A stretch of 9,352 nt of DNA, from contig DAOVGF010000009.1 of NCBI GenBank assembly GCA_030672545.1, positions 1 through 9,352 on the forward strand. The letters are read 5' to 3'. The stretch's first letter is position 1. Each line of letters starts with the position of its first letter. Positions 1-6,250 of the stretch are shown piece after piece. This DNA is from Candidatus Aerophobota bacterium. Lineage in GTDB: Bacteria > Aerophobota > Aerophobia > Aerophobales > Aerophobaceae. The notes beneath the pieces are model-generated. The model saw only the letters and a program-made list of their open reading frames with translations, did no database searches and had not been told where the DNA came from. A program made the position numbers and the translations under genes.

Positions 1-114
1 GAGGCAGCTGGGGCAGCGGCTGCTTTAGCTGTTAAGAGAGATGTTACGCCACGAGAGATCAAAATAGAGTTGCTGCAGAAGAGTTTGGTTCAAAAAGGTG
101 CCTATTTGGGCTAA
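1..114 (+). CDS. FAD-dependent oxidoreductase, C-terminal end (partial)
   Basis: Frame 1 is open from the window edge and stops at TAA 112-114, giving the last 37 residues of a protein. The tail begins EAAGAAAALAVKRDVTPREI and ends QKGAYLG. The pattern GxAAG-AAALAVK, then TPREI, then a short helix and a final GAYL(G) is typical of the C-terminus of FAD-dependent oxidoreductases of the PF12831 type, where the glycine/alanine-rich helix belongs to the FAD-binding part. Members are flavoenzymes often found in carbohydrate or secondary-metabolite degradation loci, usually with unknown substrate. The N-terminal Rossmann motif is outside the window, so the assignment rests only on this tail. No clear terminator follows directly. 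Confidence 0.6.
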   Translation, partial: EAAGAAAALAVKRDVTPREIKIELLQKSLVQKGAYLG

Positions 115-169
115 CAATAGAGGTTTTCACGTCAGTCTGGACTCAGAGGAGATAACTTAACGCACCGTC

Positions 170-197
170 TTGACAAACATCGAGCAAAGTCTAAAAT
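170..197 (+). promoter_or_regulatory. Candidate sigma-70 promoter (TTGACA-16-TAAAAT)
   Basis: A perfect -35 box TTGACA (170-175) is followed after 16 bp by TAAAAT (192-197), five of six matches to the -10 consensus. It points towards the gene at 495 and would give a leader of about 290 nt. It is the best hexamer pair in this gap; pairs nearer the gene (for example TTGAGA 322-327 with TAAAAG) are poorer. Prediction by eye only. Confidence 0.45.
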
Positions 198-483
198 ATA
201 AGAGTTGGGTGAGAGCGAATAAAAGCAACCTATTTCAGGGTAGGGCACAAAGTCGGGGGTTATTTAGGAAAGGACCGGGTTAACCTAAGTTTTTTGCTTT
301 CTTACCTGCAAAGCCCTACCGTTGAGATTCCCAAAGATGTTCTTAAAAGAGGCTCTCTTAATAATTTGACTCTTTAAATTTATCAACTGGATTGGTTACC
401 TTATGGCCACTGGAAAATGCAGAGGTTTAAAATAGGAAAATCTGAGGGGTCAAAATCAATTGAGTTAAATCAACTGGAAAAAA

Positions 484-490
484 GGAGGTG
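484..490 (+). promoter_or_regulatory. Ribosome binding site for the GTG start at 495
   Basis: GGAGGTG (484-490), preceded by AAA, is a near-perfect Shine-Dalgarno sequence four bases upstream of GTG 495. It supports the GTG over the later in-frame ATG at 510. Confidence 0.75.
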
Positions 491-494
491 AAAA

Positions 495-1565
495 GTGGAA
501 ACTCGAGCGATGGAAGTCTTTGAAAAGATGGAAGCAGGTGTAGGAGAACTCCGGGAATTTGTAGATAAATTTATAAAGGAGACAATCACTCCCAGTTTTG
601 ATAACAGAAAGGGGTTTTCTCCTTCTGTCCAACAAGATATTGATATTCTAATAGAAAGAGCTAAGGCTCTTGACACATCTTTCTCCGGTTTGCATAGAAC
701 AATAAATGATGTGAACCAAAGAGAACTTAGCGTGTATGAGGTTGCTACTCTGGCCAATAAGATAGAATATGCTCTCAAGGACTGGCAATCGCGATTTGTT
801 AGTTTAGATAGTGCCTGGGAGTCGGTACTGGAGGACTCAGGAGGAATTTCCCGAACTCATCCCGTTGAAATGACTGATGGGCGTGAACTTGTTCACTTTA
901 TGATAGAGGAATCGGGCAAGATTAATCGAATACTTCAGGAATCTTCCTTTAAACTGCAGATTTACAAAAAACTTGAGCCACCAGTCAAGGAAATAATTGA
1001 TGAAGTGGATAAATTAAGAACCAGACTGGAAAATCTTGCAGAGGGATGGGAACCTGAAGGTCGGAAAGCAGATAGCTATGTCGATGCTCTTTTAACTCAA
1101 GCGGGACAGTTAGCCGAAAAGTTGGGATTGACTTCCTCTAACGGAGACGAATCTTCCGGTGATGCGACGTTAGAAAATATGTCAAATGGAGCTGAGGAAA
1201 CCGGGCCGGAATTGGTTGAGAGACAAAAGGAATTACAGGAGTTCTTGGCTCGATCCCAATTGTTTAACAAGACTCGGCCAACCCTGGATGAGTCCGTCTC
1301 GCAATTAAATCAATTGTGTGATTGTCTCAAAGAGTCTTTAAAAGAATGGCGACCTAAAAATGAGGGAATTAAGGACATTTATCACTCTATGATGGAGAAG
1401 TATCGAAAGGAGAAGAATGTGCAGAGTGTGAAGAAATCATCTTCTCCGGGTCGATTTGAAAAATTGAATCCAGCTTTTGAGCAATTTCGGTTAGATTGGA
1501 AATCTAAAATAGAGAGCATTTCTAACGTCCTCAATAACTGGTCTGGAAATACCGGAGGAGAATAA
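495..1565 (+). CDS. Hypothetical helical/coiled-coil repeat protein, paralogue A
   Basis: This encodes a 356-residue protein of no family I recognise. It starts at GTG 495 behind a strong Shine-Dalgarno sequence. There is no signal peptide or membrane segment, so it is probably cytoplasmic. It is highly charged and almost entirely helix-forming. It contains a module with fixed register: aromatic at 1, P at 6, L at 18, L at 22, W/Y at 29, P at 31. Copies start at Tyr157 (P162, W185, then EPE) and Phe257 (P262, W285, then RPK). A third, shorter copy starts at Phe321 (P326, W349). An acidic/Ser/Gly-rich linker (about 214-238) separates the first two copies. The next gene (1702) encodes a protein with the same architecture, so the two are a diverged tandem duplication. 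Scaffold or filament-type roles are possible, but nothing in the sequence fixes a function. Confidence 0.8.
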   Translation: METRAMEVFEKMEAGVGELREFVDKFIKETITPSFDNRKGFSPSVQQDIDILIERAKALDTSFSGLHRTINDVNQRELSVYEVATLANKIEYALKDWQSRFVSLDSAWESVLEDSGGISRTHPVEMTDGRELVHFMIEESGKINRILQESSFKLQIYKKLEPPVKEIIDEVDKLRTRLENLAEGWEPEGRKADSYVDALLTQAGQLAEKLGLTSSNGDESSGDATLENMSNGAEETGPELVERQKELQEFLARSQLFNKTRPTLDESVSQLNQLCDCLKESLKEWRPKNEGIKDIYHSMMEKYRKEKNVQSVKKSSSPGRFEKLNPAFEQFRLDWKSKIESISNVLNNWSGNTGGE

Positions 1566-1701
1566 GGCCACCAGTTTAGGAAGTCACATTTAGCTCCTTC
1601 TGTTGATGGTAGGATACATCGGAAGCGGGGGAGGGAGCCGACCCGAGTTGGTTGTATTCTTGAGAGAGGAGATAACGTAAGAAGCTGGACAGGAGAAAGT
1701 T

Positions 1702-2754
1702 ATGGGAAAGGAAAGGATTAAAGAGAATTTTTACAGAGTGAGAGCCAAGATTAGCAAACTTGACCTTTTAGTTAAAAGGATAAAGGAGGAAATTGTTGAT
1801 CCATGCCGGAAAATGATGGAAGAGTCTTTTTCAGAAGGTCTCCCCAGGTTTTCGGAAGTGGAGAAAGCGATGGATAAGCTACAAAAAGTACTGGAGTCTC
1901 TGGTAAATCAGGTAGTTAGCCTGGAATCCAATAGACTGAGGGACCGAAAGTTAGTTAATCTAATGAGCCAATTGGAGGTCAATATCCAGTCTGCTGTCTC
2001 CAGTTTTGAAAATCTGAGAAAATCTTGGATTTCTAATCACAGCTTGCTTAAAGAGATGCTCAACCTTAATAAAAAGCCAATGGGGGAAATTCGAGAGTTA
2101 GTAGAACCTTTGACTATTAAGTCAGAGGAACTGCACCAGCGTCTGGAAGAGACTTTGAGTAAATGGCGCCTTTCTATGGAGTTTCGTCCTACCTGGGAGA
2201 GACTTCTGGTACAAATTGACCAATTGCAAAACGAACTGGGAAGTACCCTTAAGAAATGTTTACCTGAATCAAAGAAAATTGATGAGCTGGTTCAACCCAT
2301 AACGTCTGCGGTAGCGCATTTGGAGAAAAATTATGAATTTCCTTTTCCGGCCAAAGATGAGGATTTGGCGAAAGATGAGGATTTGGTGAATGATAACCAG
2401 GCAATAGTGGATCATCTTCCTGTCAGAGCTATGGCGGTGATGCGACAGTTACAGGAGATATCTACCCGCTCAGTTTTATTCAAAAGACTACAGCCTGTTG
2501 TGGCCAATTCAATTTCTCAACTTACCCAGCTTAGTCAGGTATTGAAGGAAGCAATAGAAACCTACCAGCCTGAACCAAAGCAACTTGAGGATATCTGGCA
2601 GCCCTTAACTTTAAGCCTGAAAGAAGTCCGGTTTAATCCAGAAGAGACGTCATCAGTGAGTCAGAATTTAAAAGTATGGGAGAGTTTGTTTGAGGAAATT
2701 CAAGATTTATGGGTTTCTTGCGTCAATAATTTGAACCAGGCCATCAGTTATTAA
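1702..2754 (+). CDS. Hypothetical helical/coiled-coil repeat protein, paralogue B
   Basis: This encodes a 350-residue protein with ATG 1702 and Shine-Dalgarno AGGAG (1691-1695). There is no signal peptide or membrane helix. It aligns along its length with the product of the gene at 495. The N-terminal KEEIVDP matches KETITPS, and the C-terminal block RSVLFKRLQP...SQLTQLSQVLKE matches RSQLFNKTRP...SQLNQLCDCLKE. The 32-residue module recurs at 158-189 (P163, L175, L179, C186 in place of W, then LPE) and 260-291 (P265, L277, L281, Y288, then QPE). Between them is an acidic linker (about 216-234) containing the doubled hexapeptide AKDEDL, encoded by an 18-bp tandem repeat. The last codons form the left arm of a terminator. 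The 136-base gap after the first gene has no clear terminator, so the two genes could be co-transcribed. Function unknown. Confidence 0.8.
   Translation: MGKERIKENFYRVRAKISKLDLLVKRIKEEIVDPCRKMMEESFSEGLPRFSEVEKAMDKLQKVLESLVNQVVSLESNRLRDRKLVNLMSQLEVNIQSAVSSFENLRKSWISNHSLLKEMLNLNKKPMGEIRELVEPLTIKSEELHQRLEETLSKWRLSMEFRPTWERLLVQIDQLQNELGSTLKKCLPESKKIDELVQPITSAVAHLEKNYEFPFPAKDEDLAKDEDLVNDNQAIVDHLPVRAMAVMRQLQEISTRSVLFKRLQPVVANSISQLTQLSQVLKEAIETYQPEPKQLEDIWQPLTLSLKEVRFNPEETSSVSQNLKVWESLFEEIQDLWVSCVNNLNQAISY
2353..2388 (+). repeat. 18-bp tandem repeat inside the second coiled-coil gene
   Basis: Two adjacent 18-bp units (2353-2370 and 2371-2388) differ at one base near the end (GCG versus GTG). The repeat is in frame and produces the doubled acidic segment KDEDLA/KDEDLV in the linker between the two modules. 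It looks like a recent slippage duplication in a tolerant linker. Confidence 0.85.
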
Positions 2755-2780
2755 ATTTTACCGATGGCCTGGTCTTTTTC
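2735..2780 (+). terminator. Rho-independent terminator overlapping the 3' end of the 1702 gene
   Basis: ACCAGGCCATC (2735-2745) and GATGGCCTGGT (2763-2773) form a perfect 11-bp stem with a 17-nt loop, followed by CTTTTTC (2774-2780). The left arm encodes part of the C-terminal NQAIS, and the stop codon TAA 2752-2754 lies in the loop. It should end the transcript of the two coiled-coil genes and separate them from the 3042 unit. Confidence 0.85.
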
Positions 2781-2785
2781 ATTAT

Positions 2786-2800
2786 ATCCAAGTCTTGGAT
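2786..2800. repeat. 15-bp palindrome between terminator and lipoprotein gene
   Basis: ATCCAAG (2786-2792) and CTTGGAT (2794-2800) are perfect inverted repeats around a single central T. It lies just past the terminator and more than 200 bases upstream of the lipoprotein gene. It could be a regulator site, a small hairpin, or chance; no second copy was noticed. Confidence 0.35.
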
Positions 2801-2990
2801 TTCTTCCCTTTTAAAATATCCTACCCATAAAGATCGAGTGAGGATTTACCTAAAGATAAGGAAAGCAGATTAGGAATAAGTCATAAGGGAACTTTTTTAC
2901 CATCCTGAGTGTCTAATCTAATGGAGAACATAATTATGGTTGGAACAGTCTGTTTTAATGAGGAATATCTCTACTGGAAGTGATACTTGG

Positions 2991-3019
2991 TTGCTTTTTC
3001 GGTCAATTTATTATAAAAT
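2991..3019 (+). promoter_or_regulatory. Candidate promoter of the lipoprotein-phosphatase unit
   Basis: TTGCTT (2991-2996) and TAAAAT (3014-3019) are spaced by 17 bp just upstream of the gene starting at 3042. The region is AT-rich and lies after the terminator of the preceding unit, where a new promoter is expected. The -35 box is weak (four of six) and the implied leader is very short. Confidence 0.4.
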
Positions 3020-3041
3020 GAAGTTCAAGGAGAGATAAAAA

Positions 3042-3350
3042 GTGAGAAAGAGACTAATATTGCTATTGGTTCTGGTTGCTTTGGTCGGCTTGATTGTCTC
3101 CGGATGCGTTCCCTCTGAGACAGTCATTGTGTATAAGGCTCCTCCTCCTCCACGTTACGAAGAACTTTCTGTTCGTCCCGGGGCCGTCTATGTCTGGATT
3201 GCGGGACACTGGGTTTGGAAGCCACGACCCGGCAAGTATGTCTGGATTGCGGGACACTGGGCCAAAAGATCACCTGGTAAAGTCTGGGTTTCCGGACACT
3301 GGAAGAAATATCGAGGTGGGTGGGTCTGGATTCCCGGACACTGGAGATAA
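3042..3350 (+). CDS. Small lipoprotein with four WxxGHW repeats
   Basis: This encodes a 102-residue protein starting at GTG 3042 behind AAGGAGAG (3027-3034). Residues 1-21 form a lipoprotein signal peptide: basic MRKR, a hydrophobic core, and lipobox V-S-G-C with Cys22 as the lipidation site. Valine rather than aspartate follows the cysteine, compatible with outer-membrane sorting in a diderm. After a proline-rich stretch (34-37, PPPP) the mature part is four copies of W-x-x-G-H-W, at 52-57, 68-73, 82-87 and 96-101, ending at the stop. This matches the YxWxxGHW/WXXGXW-repeat proteins (PF12779 type) of bacterial envelopes, whose role is not established. The first two repeats share an exact 25-bp DNA repeat. 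It is likely in one unit with the downstream phosphatase, about 48 bases away. Confidence 0.85.
   Translation: MRKRLILLLVLVALVGLIVSGCVPSETVIVYKAPPPPRYEELSVRPGAVYVWIAGHWVWKPRPGKYVWIAGHWAKRSPGKVWVSGHWKKYRGGWVWIPGHWR
3189..3261 (+). repeat. 25-bp direct repeats encoding YVWIAGHW
   Basis: An exact 25-bp sequence occurs at 3189-3213 and 3237-3261, offset by 48 bp, and encodes YVWIAGHW twice. Two more diverged copies of the GGACACTGG core follow at about 3293-3301 and 3335-3343. The near-identical DNA suggests recent expansion or gene conversion of the repeat unit. Confidence 0.85.
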
Positions 3351-3383
3351 AACTGGATATTCTTTTCTTGAGAAATTTTGGGT

Positions 3384-3390
3384 AAAGGGG
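3384..3390 (+). promoter_or_regulatory. Ribosome binding site deciding the TTG start at 3399
   Basis: AAAGGGG (3384-3390) stands eight bases upstream of TTG 3399, a normal spacing. The only other upstream candidate, TTG 3378, has just a weak GAG in front and would place this sequence inside the coding region. An in-frame TGA at 3369-3371 rules out anything further upstream. Confidence 0.5.
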
Positions 3391-3398
3391 AATTACTT

Positions 3399-4343
3399 TT
3401 GTCGGAATTGAAAAATGCCGCAGGTCGACTGGATCAGTTGATCACGGAGGCCAGAAATTGCAATTTCCTTGAGTTTAAAAGACTGGTCGAAGATGTAATC
3501 TCTCTCTTAGTTAAGGCAAGGGAAAAGGAAAGAGTAGGCGAGCTTAGAATTGATAAAGGTCTTATTTACCTACCTCTTAGGGGTGAGGCCATAGTAATTG
3601 GTGATTTACATGGGGATTTAGAGAGCCTCAAAACTATCTTAAGAAAAAATAGTTTTTTGCGAACTTTCCGGGAACACCTTCCTTATCTTATTTTTCTGGG
3701 AGATTATGTTGATCGCGGTGAAGAATCAGTTGAGCTCTTCTATCTGGTTCTAAAGCTGAAGACTCTTTTCAGCGAAAAGGTCATTCTACTTAGAGGAAAT
3801 CACGAAGGCCCTTCCGATATTGGGATAAGCCCTCATGACTTTCCCTTTTATATGAAAGCAAAGTTTGGTAATGATTGGCGTGAAGTTTATCTGAAAGTCT
3901 ACCAACTCTTTGACTTTCTATCTCATAGTGTAGTTTTGCCGGGGAAATATCTTATGCTTCACGGAGGTCTCCCCGAAGACATTGACTCACTTAAGGATAT
4001 GGCCAGAGCTCGAGAAACCCATCCCTTCAAGCGGGATCTGGAAAAAGTTCTCTGGAGCGATCCCGAGGAAATACAGGGTGTTCGTTTTTCTCCTCGAGGA
4101 GCAGGTCGACTTTTTGGAAAGGATGTAAGTGAGAAAATACTGAAGCGTCTGGGGGTGAAAGTTCTCATTCGCAGCCACCAGTCCTGTGAGGGAGTGAGGG
4201 TTAATCATCAGGGTCAAGTGTTAACCATCTTTTCTCGAAAAGGACCTCCTTATCATAATTCAAAGGCTTCTTATCTCAAGATTAACCTGGCGGATAAGGT
4301 GTCCGATGCTTACCAGTTAGCCGAAATGGCCCACCTTTTTTAA
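3399..4343 (+). CDS. PPP-family (PP1/PP2A-like) metallophosphatase
   Basis: This encodes 314 residues from TTG 3399 (321 if TTG 3378 is used). A helical N-terminal extension of about 60 residues precedes a calcineurin-like phosphoesterase domain with the full PPP signature. Counted from 3399, the motifs are GDLHG 68-72, GDYVDRG 101-107, RGNHE 132-136, LHGG 187-190, LWSDP 218-222, SPRGAGRLFG 231-240 and RSHQ 258-261. These supply the two-metal site and the catalytic histidine, and LWSDP/RGAG/RSHQ are specific to the serine/threonine phosphatase branch rather than generic metallophosphoesterases. The likely reaction is dephosphorylation of phosphoprotein; the substrate is unknown and could be a small molecule, since some bacterial PPP relatives act on nucleotides. 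There is no signal peptide, so it is cytoplasmic. It follows the lipoprotein gene closely and is followed by a terminator. Confidence 0.85.
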   Translation: MSELKNAAGRLDQLITEARNCNFLEFKRLVEDVISLLVKAREKERVGELRIDKGLIYLPLRGEAIVIGDLHGDLESLKTILRKNSFLRTFREHLPYLIFLGDYVDRGEESVELFYLVLKLKTLFSEKVILLRGNHEGPSDIGISPHDFPFYMKAKFGNDWREVYLKVYQLFDFLSHSVVLPGKYLMLHGGLPEDIDSLKDMARARETHPFKRDLEKVLWSDPEEIQGVRFSPRGAGRLFGKDVSEKILKRLGVKVLIRSHQSCEGVRVNHQGQVLTIFSRKGPPYHNSKASYLKINLADKVSDAYQLAEMAHLF

Positions 4344-4346
4344 AGT

Positions 4347-4368
4347 GACAAAAGCGGGACAAAAGCGG
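4347..4368 (+). repeat. 11-bp tandem duplication after the phosphatase gene
   Basis: GACAAAAGCGG occurs twice without a gap (4347-4357, 4358-4368) between the phosphatase stop codon and its terminator. Probably slippage; no function is evident. Confidence 0.6.
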
Positions 4369-4372
4369 GTAG

Positions 4373-4398
4373 GGGAGGCTTTAGCCTCCCATTTCTTT
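4373..4398 (+). terminator. Rho-independent terminator after the phosphatase gene
   Basis: GGGAGGC (4373-4379) pairs with GCCTCCC (4384-4390) around a TTTA loop, followed by ATTTCTTT. The compact GC-rich stem with a T-rich tail, 30 bases past the stop codon, closes the lipoprotein-phosphatase unit and separates it from the threonine aldolase set. Confidence 0.85.
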
Positions 4399-4474
4399 AA
4401 CTTTCATCATGGGGATGAACGAAAATAAGTTGAAAGAAACCTTTGGCTAAGGGAAATCGCCCGGAGGGGAAAAG

Positions 4475-5509
4475 ATGATAGATTTGCGTAGTGATACAGT
4501 TACCAGACCTACTCCAGAGATGCGGGAGGCAATGTTTAGAGCAGAAGTTGGGGATGACGTCTATGGTGAGGATCCCATGGCTAATTGTCTGGAAGAGAAG
4601 GTAGCTGATCTTCTGGGAAAAGAAACTTCGGTTTTTGTCCCTTCAGGAACCATGGCTAATGAGTTGTCTTTGAAGGTCCATACCAGAGCAGGTGATGAGG
4701 TGATAGTGGAAAGAAGCTCTCATATTTTTCACGATGAAAGTGGAGCAGCAGCAGCCCTAGCTGGAGTTCAACTTCACCCCCTAGAGGGGCAAAGAGGAAT
4801 CCTTTATCCTGAACAAATTGAGAGAACTATTAGAGACAGCCGGGATTATCATTTTCCCGTAACTCGTCTTATCTGTCTTGAGAATACTCACAACCGAGGT
4901 GGAGGCACCATTTATCCTTTAAATGTGGTAGCGGAAATCTCAAAGATAGCTAAAGAGCATCACCTGCGTCTACATATGGATGGTGCCCGTCTTCTTAATG
5001 CTACGGTGGCTTTAAAGGTAGATCCTAAGGAATATACCCGATACGTAGACTCAGTTATTCTCTGTCTTTCCAAGGGTCTGGGTGCACCGATAGGATCAAT
5101 GGTTGCCGGAAGTAAGAAGTTTATCGAGCAAGTTCGCCGTTTTCGGAAAATGTATGGGGGAGGAATGAGGCAGATCGGGTTTCTGGCTGCGGCCGGTATT
5201 TATGCTCTTAATCACCATGTTGAGCGACTGGCTGAAGATCACCAAAAGGCCAGAAAACTGGCCGAAGGCTTGAGCAGAATTGCCGGAATTGAAATAGAAC
5301 CTCAGAGAGTAGAAACCAATATTCTTTTTTTTGAAGTTAAAAAGCCGAGATGGACAGCCCAAAGATTAGTTAAGGAATTGAAACAGAAAGGAGTCTTGGT
5401 TTTATCTGTTGAGGAGCTTCTTATGCGAGCAGTGACTCATCTTGAGGTTAGTCAGAAGGATATTGAAGAGGCTATTTCGATTTTCCGAAGGGTACTGAAC
5501 TCTAATTGA
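4475..5509 (+). CDS. ltaE: Low-specificity L-threonine aldolase
   Basis: This encodes 344 residues, the usual length for the family, with ATG 4475 and Shine-Dalgarno GGAGGGG (4463-4469). It is a PLP-dependent, fold-type I enzyme that cleaves L-threonine or L-allo-threonine to glycine and acetaldehyde in the cytoplasm. The N-terminus IDLRSDTVTRPT is diagnostic. Other family marks are GDDVYGEDP (26-34), PSGTMAN (56-62), His86 in the HDES segment that stacks on the cofactor, HMDGAR (167-172) with Asp169 for the PLP nitrogen, and LSKGLGAPIGS (198-208) with Lys200 as the Schiff-base lysine. The C-terminal RAVTHLEV resembles the usual R-VTH-DV segment. No key residue is missing. It leads a set of four genes with gaps of about 50, 28 and 27 bases, probably an operon. 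Confidence 0.93.
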   Translation: MIDLRSDTVTRPTPEMREAMFRAEVGDDVYGEDPMANCLEEKVADLLGKETSVFVPSGTMANELSLKVHTRAGDEVIVERSSHIFHDESGAAAALAGVQLHPLEGQRGILYPEQIERTIRDSRDYHFPVTRLICLENTHNRGGGTIYPLNVVAEISKIAKEHHLRLHMDGARLLNATVALKVDPKEYTRYVDSVILCLSKGLGAPIGSMVAGSKKFIEQVRRFRKMYGGGMRQIGFLAAAGIYALNHHVERLAEDHQKARKLAEGLSRIAGIEIEPQRVETNILFFEVKKPRWTAQRLVKELKQKGVLVLSVEELLMRAVTHLEVSQKDIEEAISIFRRVLNSN

Positions 5510-5559
5510 ACTGGGGAAAAGAGAAAATTTATTAGAACTACCAGATAAGGATAAGTGTT

Positions 5560-6222
5560 ATGATGAAACCAGTGATTTCTTTTGATCTTGATGGCACCAT
5601 AGTTAAACCTGACTTTAACGACTTAATATGGTTGAAAGTGGTTCCCTCTCTTTATGCTCGAAAATATGGAATAACTTTTAAAGAAGCTAAAAATCGGGTG
5701 ACTAAAGCCTACAGTGGAATAGGCGAGAGGGACGTGCGTTGGTACAGACTGGATTTTTGGCTGGAGCGTTTTCAGCTTGAGGTGGATCAAAATGAACTGT
5801 TAGAAAAATATACCGATAAAGTGGAAGTTTATCGGGACGTATTGCCGGTCCTTAAAAAATTGAGGTGTAATTTCCGGATGGTAATCAGTTCAGGAATGAG
5901 CGATGAATTCATTGCCGTGAAGTTAAGAAAATGCAGTCTGGAAAAGTATTTTGATCAGATATTCTCAGCCGCCTCTCTTTTAGAAGTAGTCAAAACCGCT
6001 AAGTTCTACCGTTCCATTTGTGCAGCTCTCGATCTTAAACCAGGTAGCCTTATCCATATTGGCGATCACTACCAAATGGATTATTTGACGCCTCGCCGAG
6101 TTGGTCTTGATGCCTATTATCTTGATCGAGATCATTCCCATTGTAGAGTCAAAAAGAGGGTAGGGGACCTGGTAGAATTTGCCCAAAAGATGGGAGTATC
6201 TATTCCGCCAGGCTCGTCCTAA
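5560..6222 (+). CDS. HAD-superfamily hydrolase
   Basis: This encodes 220 residues. ATG 5560 (or the adjacent ATG 5563) follows AAGGA (5547-5551). All four HAD motifs are visible. Motif I is FDLDGT with nucleophile Asp9 and Asp11; motif II is VISSG (108-112); motif III is a lysine at 145 (or 148) in VVKTAKFY; motif IV is HIGDHYQMDYLTP with Asp169 and Asp174. A helical cap of type C1 lies between motif I and residue about 95, with an aromatic cluster WYRLDFWLERF (61-71). The fold makes it a cytoplasmic phosphatase acting on a small phosphorylated metabolite, but the sequence does not tell which. The motif IV variant GDHYQMD lies within the allowed GDxxxxD spacing. It sits between threonine aldolase and the DUF167 gene in a likely operon. 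Confidence 0.85.
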   Translation: MMKPVISFDLDGTIVKPDFNDLIWLKVVPSLYARKYGITFKEAKNRVTKAYSGIGERDVRWYRLDFWLERFQLEVDQNELLEKYTDKVEVYRDVLPVLKKLRCNFRMVISSGMSDEFIAVKLRKCSLEKYFDQIFSAASLLEVVKTAKFYRSICAALDLKPGSLIHIGDHYQMDYLTPRRVGLDAYYLDRDHSHCRVKKRVGDLVEFAQKMGVSIPPGSS

Positions 6223-6250
6223 TCCGGCAAATCCTCTGAATACTCTTATT

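Larger units (their letters stand above)
115..494. other. Intergenic region / long 5' leader, no gene seen
   Basis: This 380-base stretch has stops in all frames and no convincing ORF. It contains a promoter-like pair at 170-197. Downstream there is an 8-bp perfect complementary pair (GGTAGGGC 239-246, GCCCTACC 313-320) that encloses a weak TTAGG/CCTAA hairpin (264-268/284-288) followed by six T (290-295). A 16-base sequence at 145-160 is nearly repeated just upstream of the second coiled-coil gene (1665-1680). If transcription starts near 204, the leader of the 495 gene is about 290 nt. No known riboswitch was recognised. Confidence 0.6.

Noticed and set aside
470..778. 102-codon minus-strand frame opposite the start of the first coiled-coil gene
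   Set aside because: Shadow of a real gene that has a strong ribosome binding site and a paralogue next door.
3018..3038. Six-codon mini-ORF (ATG to TAA) overlapping the lipoprotein ribosome binding site
   Set aside because: No ribosome binding site of its own and it would lie at the very 5' end of the predicted transcript; too short to support.
3063..3257. Minus-strand frame opposite the lipoprotein gene
   Set aside because: It is open only because the opposite strand is repetitive; no ribosome binding site and no recognisable protein.
3378..3398. Earlier TTG start for the phosphatase
   Set aside because: Possible, but its upstream sequence has only a weak GAG; TTG 3399 has AAAGGGG at good spacing. 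The difference is seven residues and does not touch the domain.
3094..3411. A 105-codon frame on the + strand with LRDTG/FPDTG repeats
   Set aside because: It lies in another frame of the WxxGHW lipoprotein gene; its repeats are a by-product of that gene's repeat, and it lacks a ribosome binding site. The lipoprotein frame has a signal peptide and a known repeat.
4403..4419. Small hairpin TTCATC/GATGAA before the threonine aldolase gene
   Set aside because: Only 6 bp with mixed composition and no T run; the strong terminator a few bases upstream already explains transcript ending.
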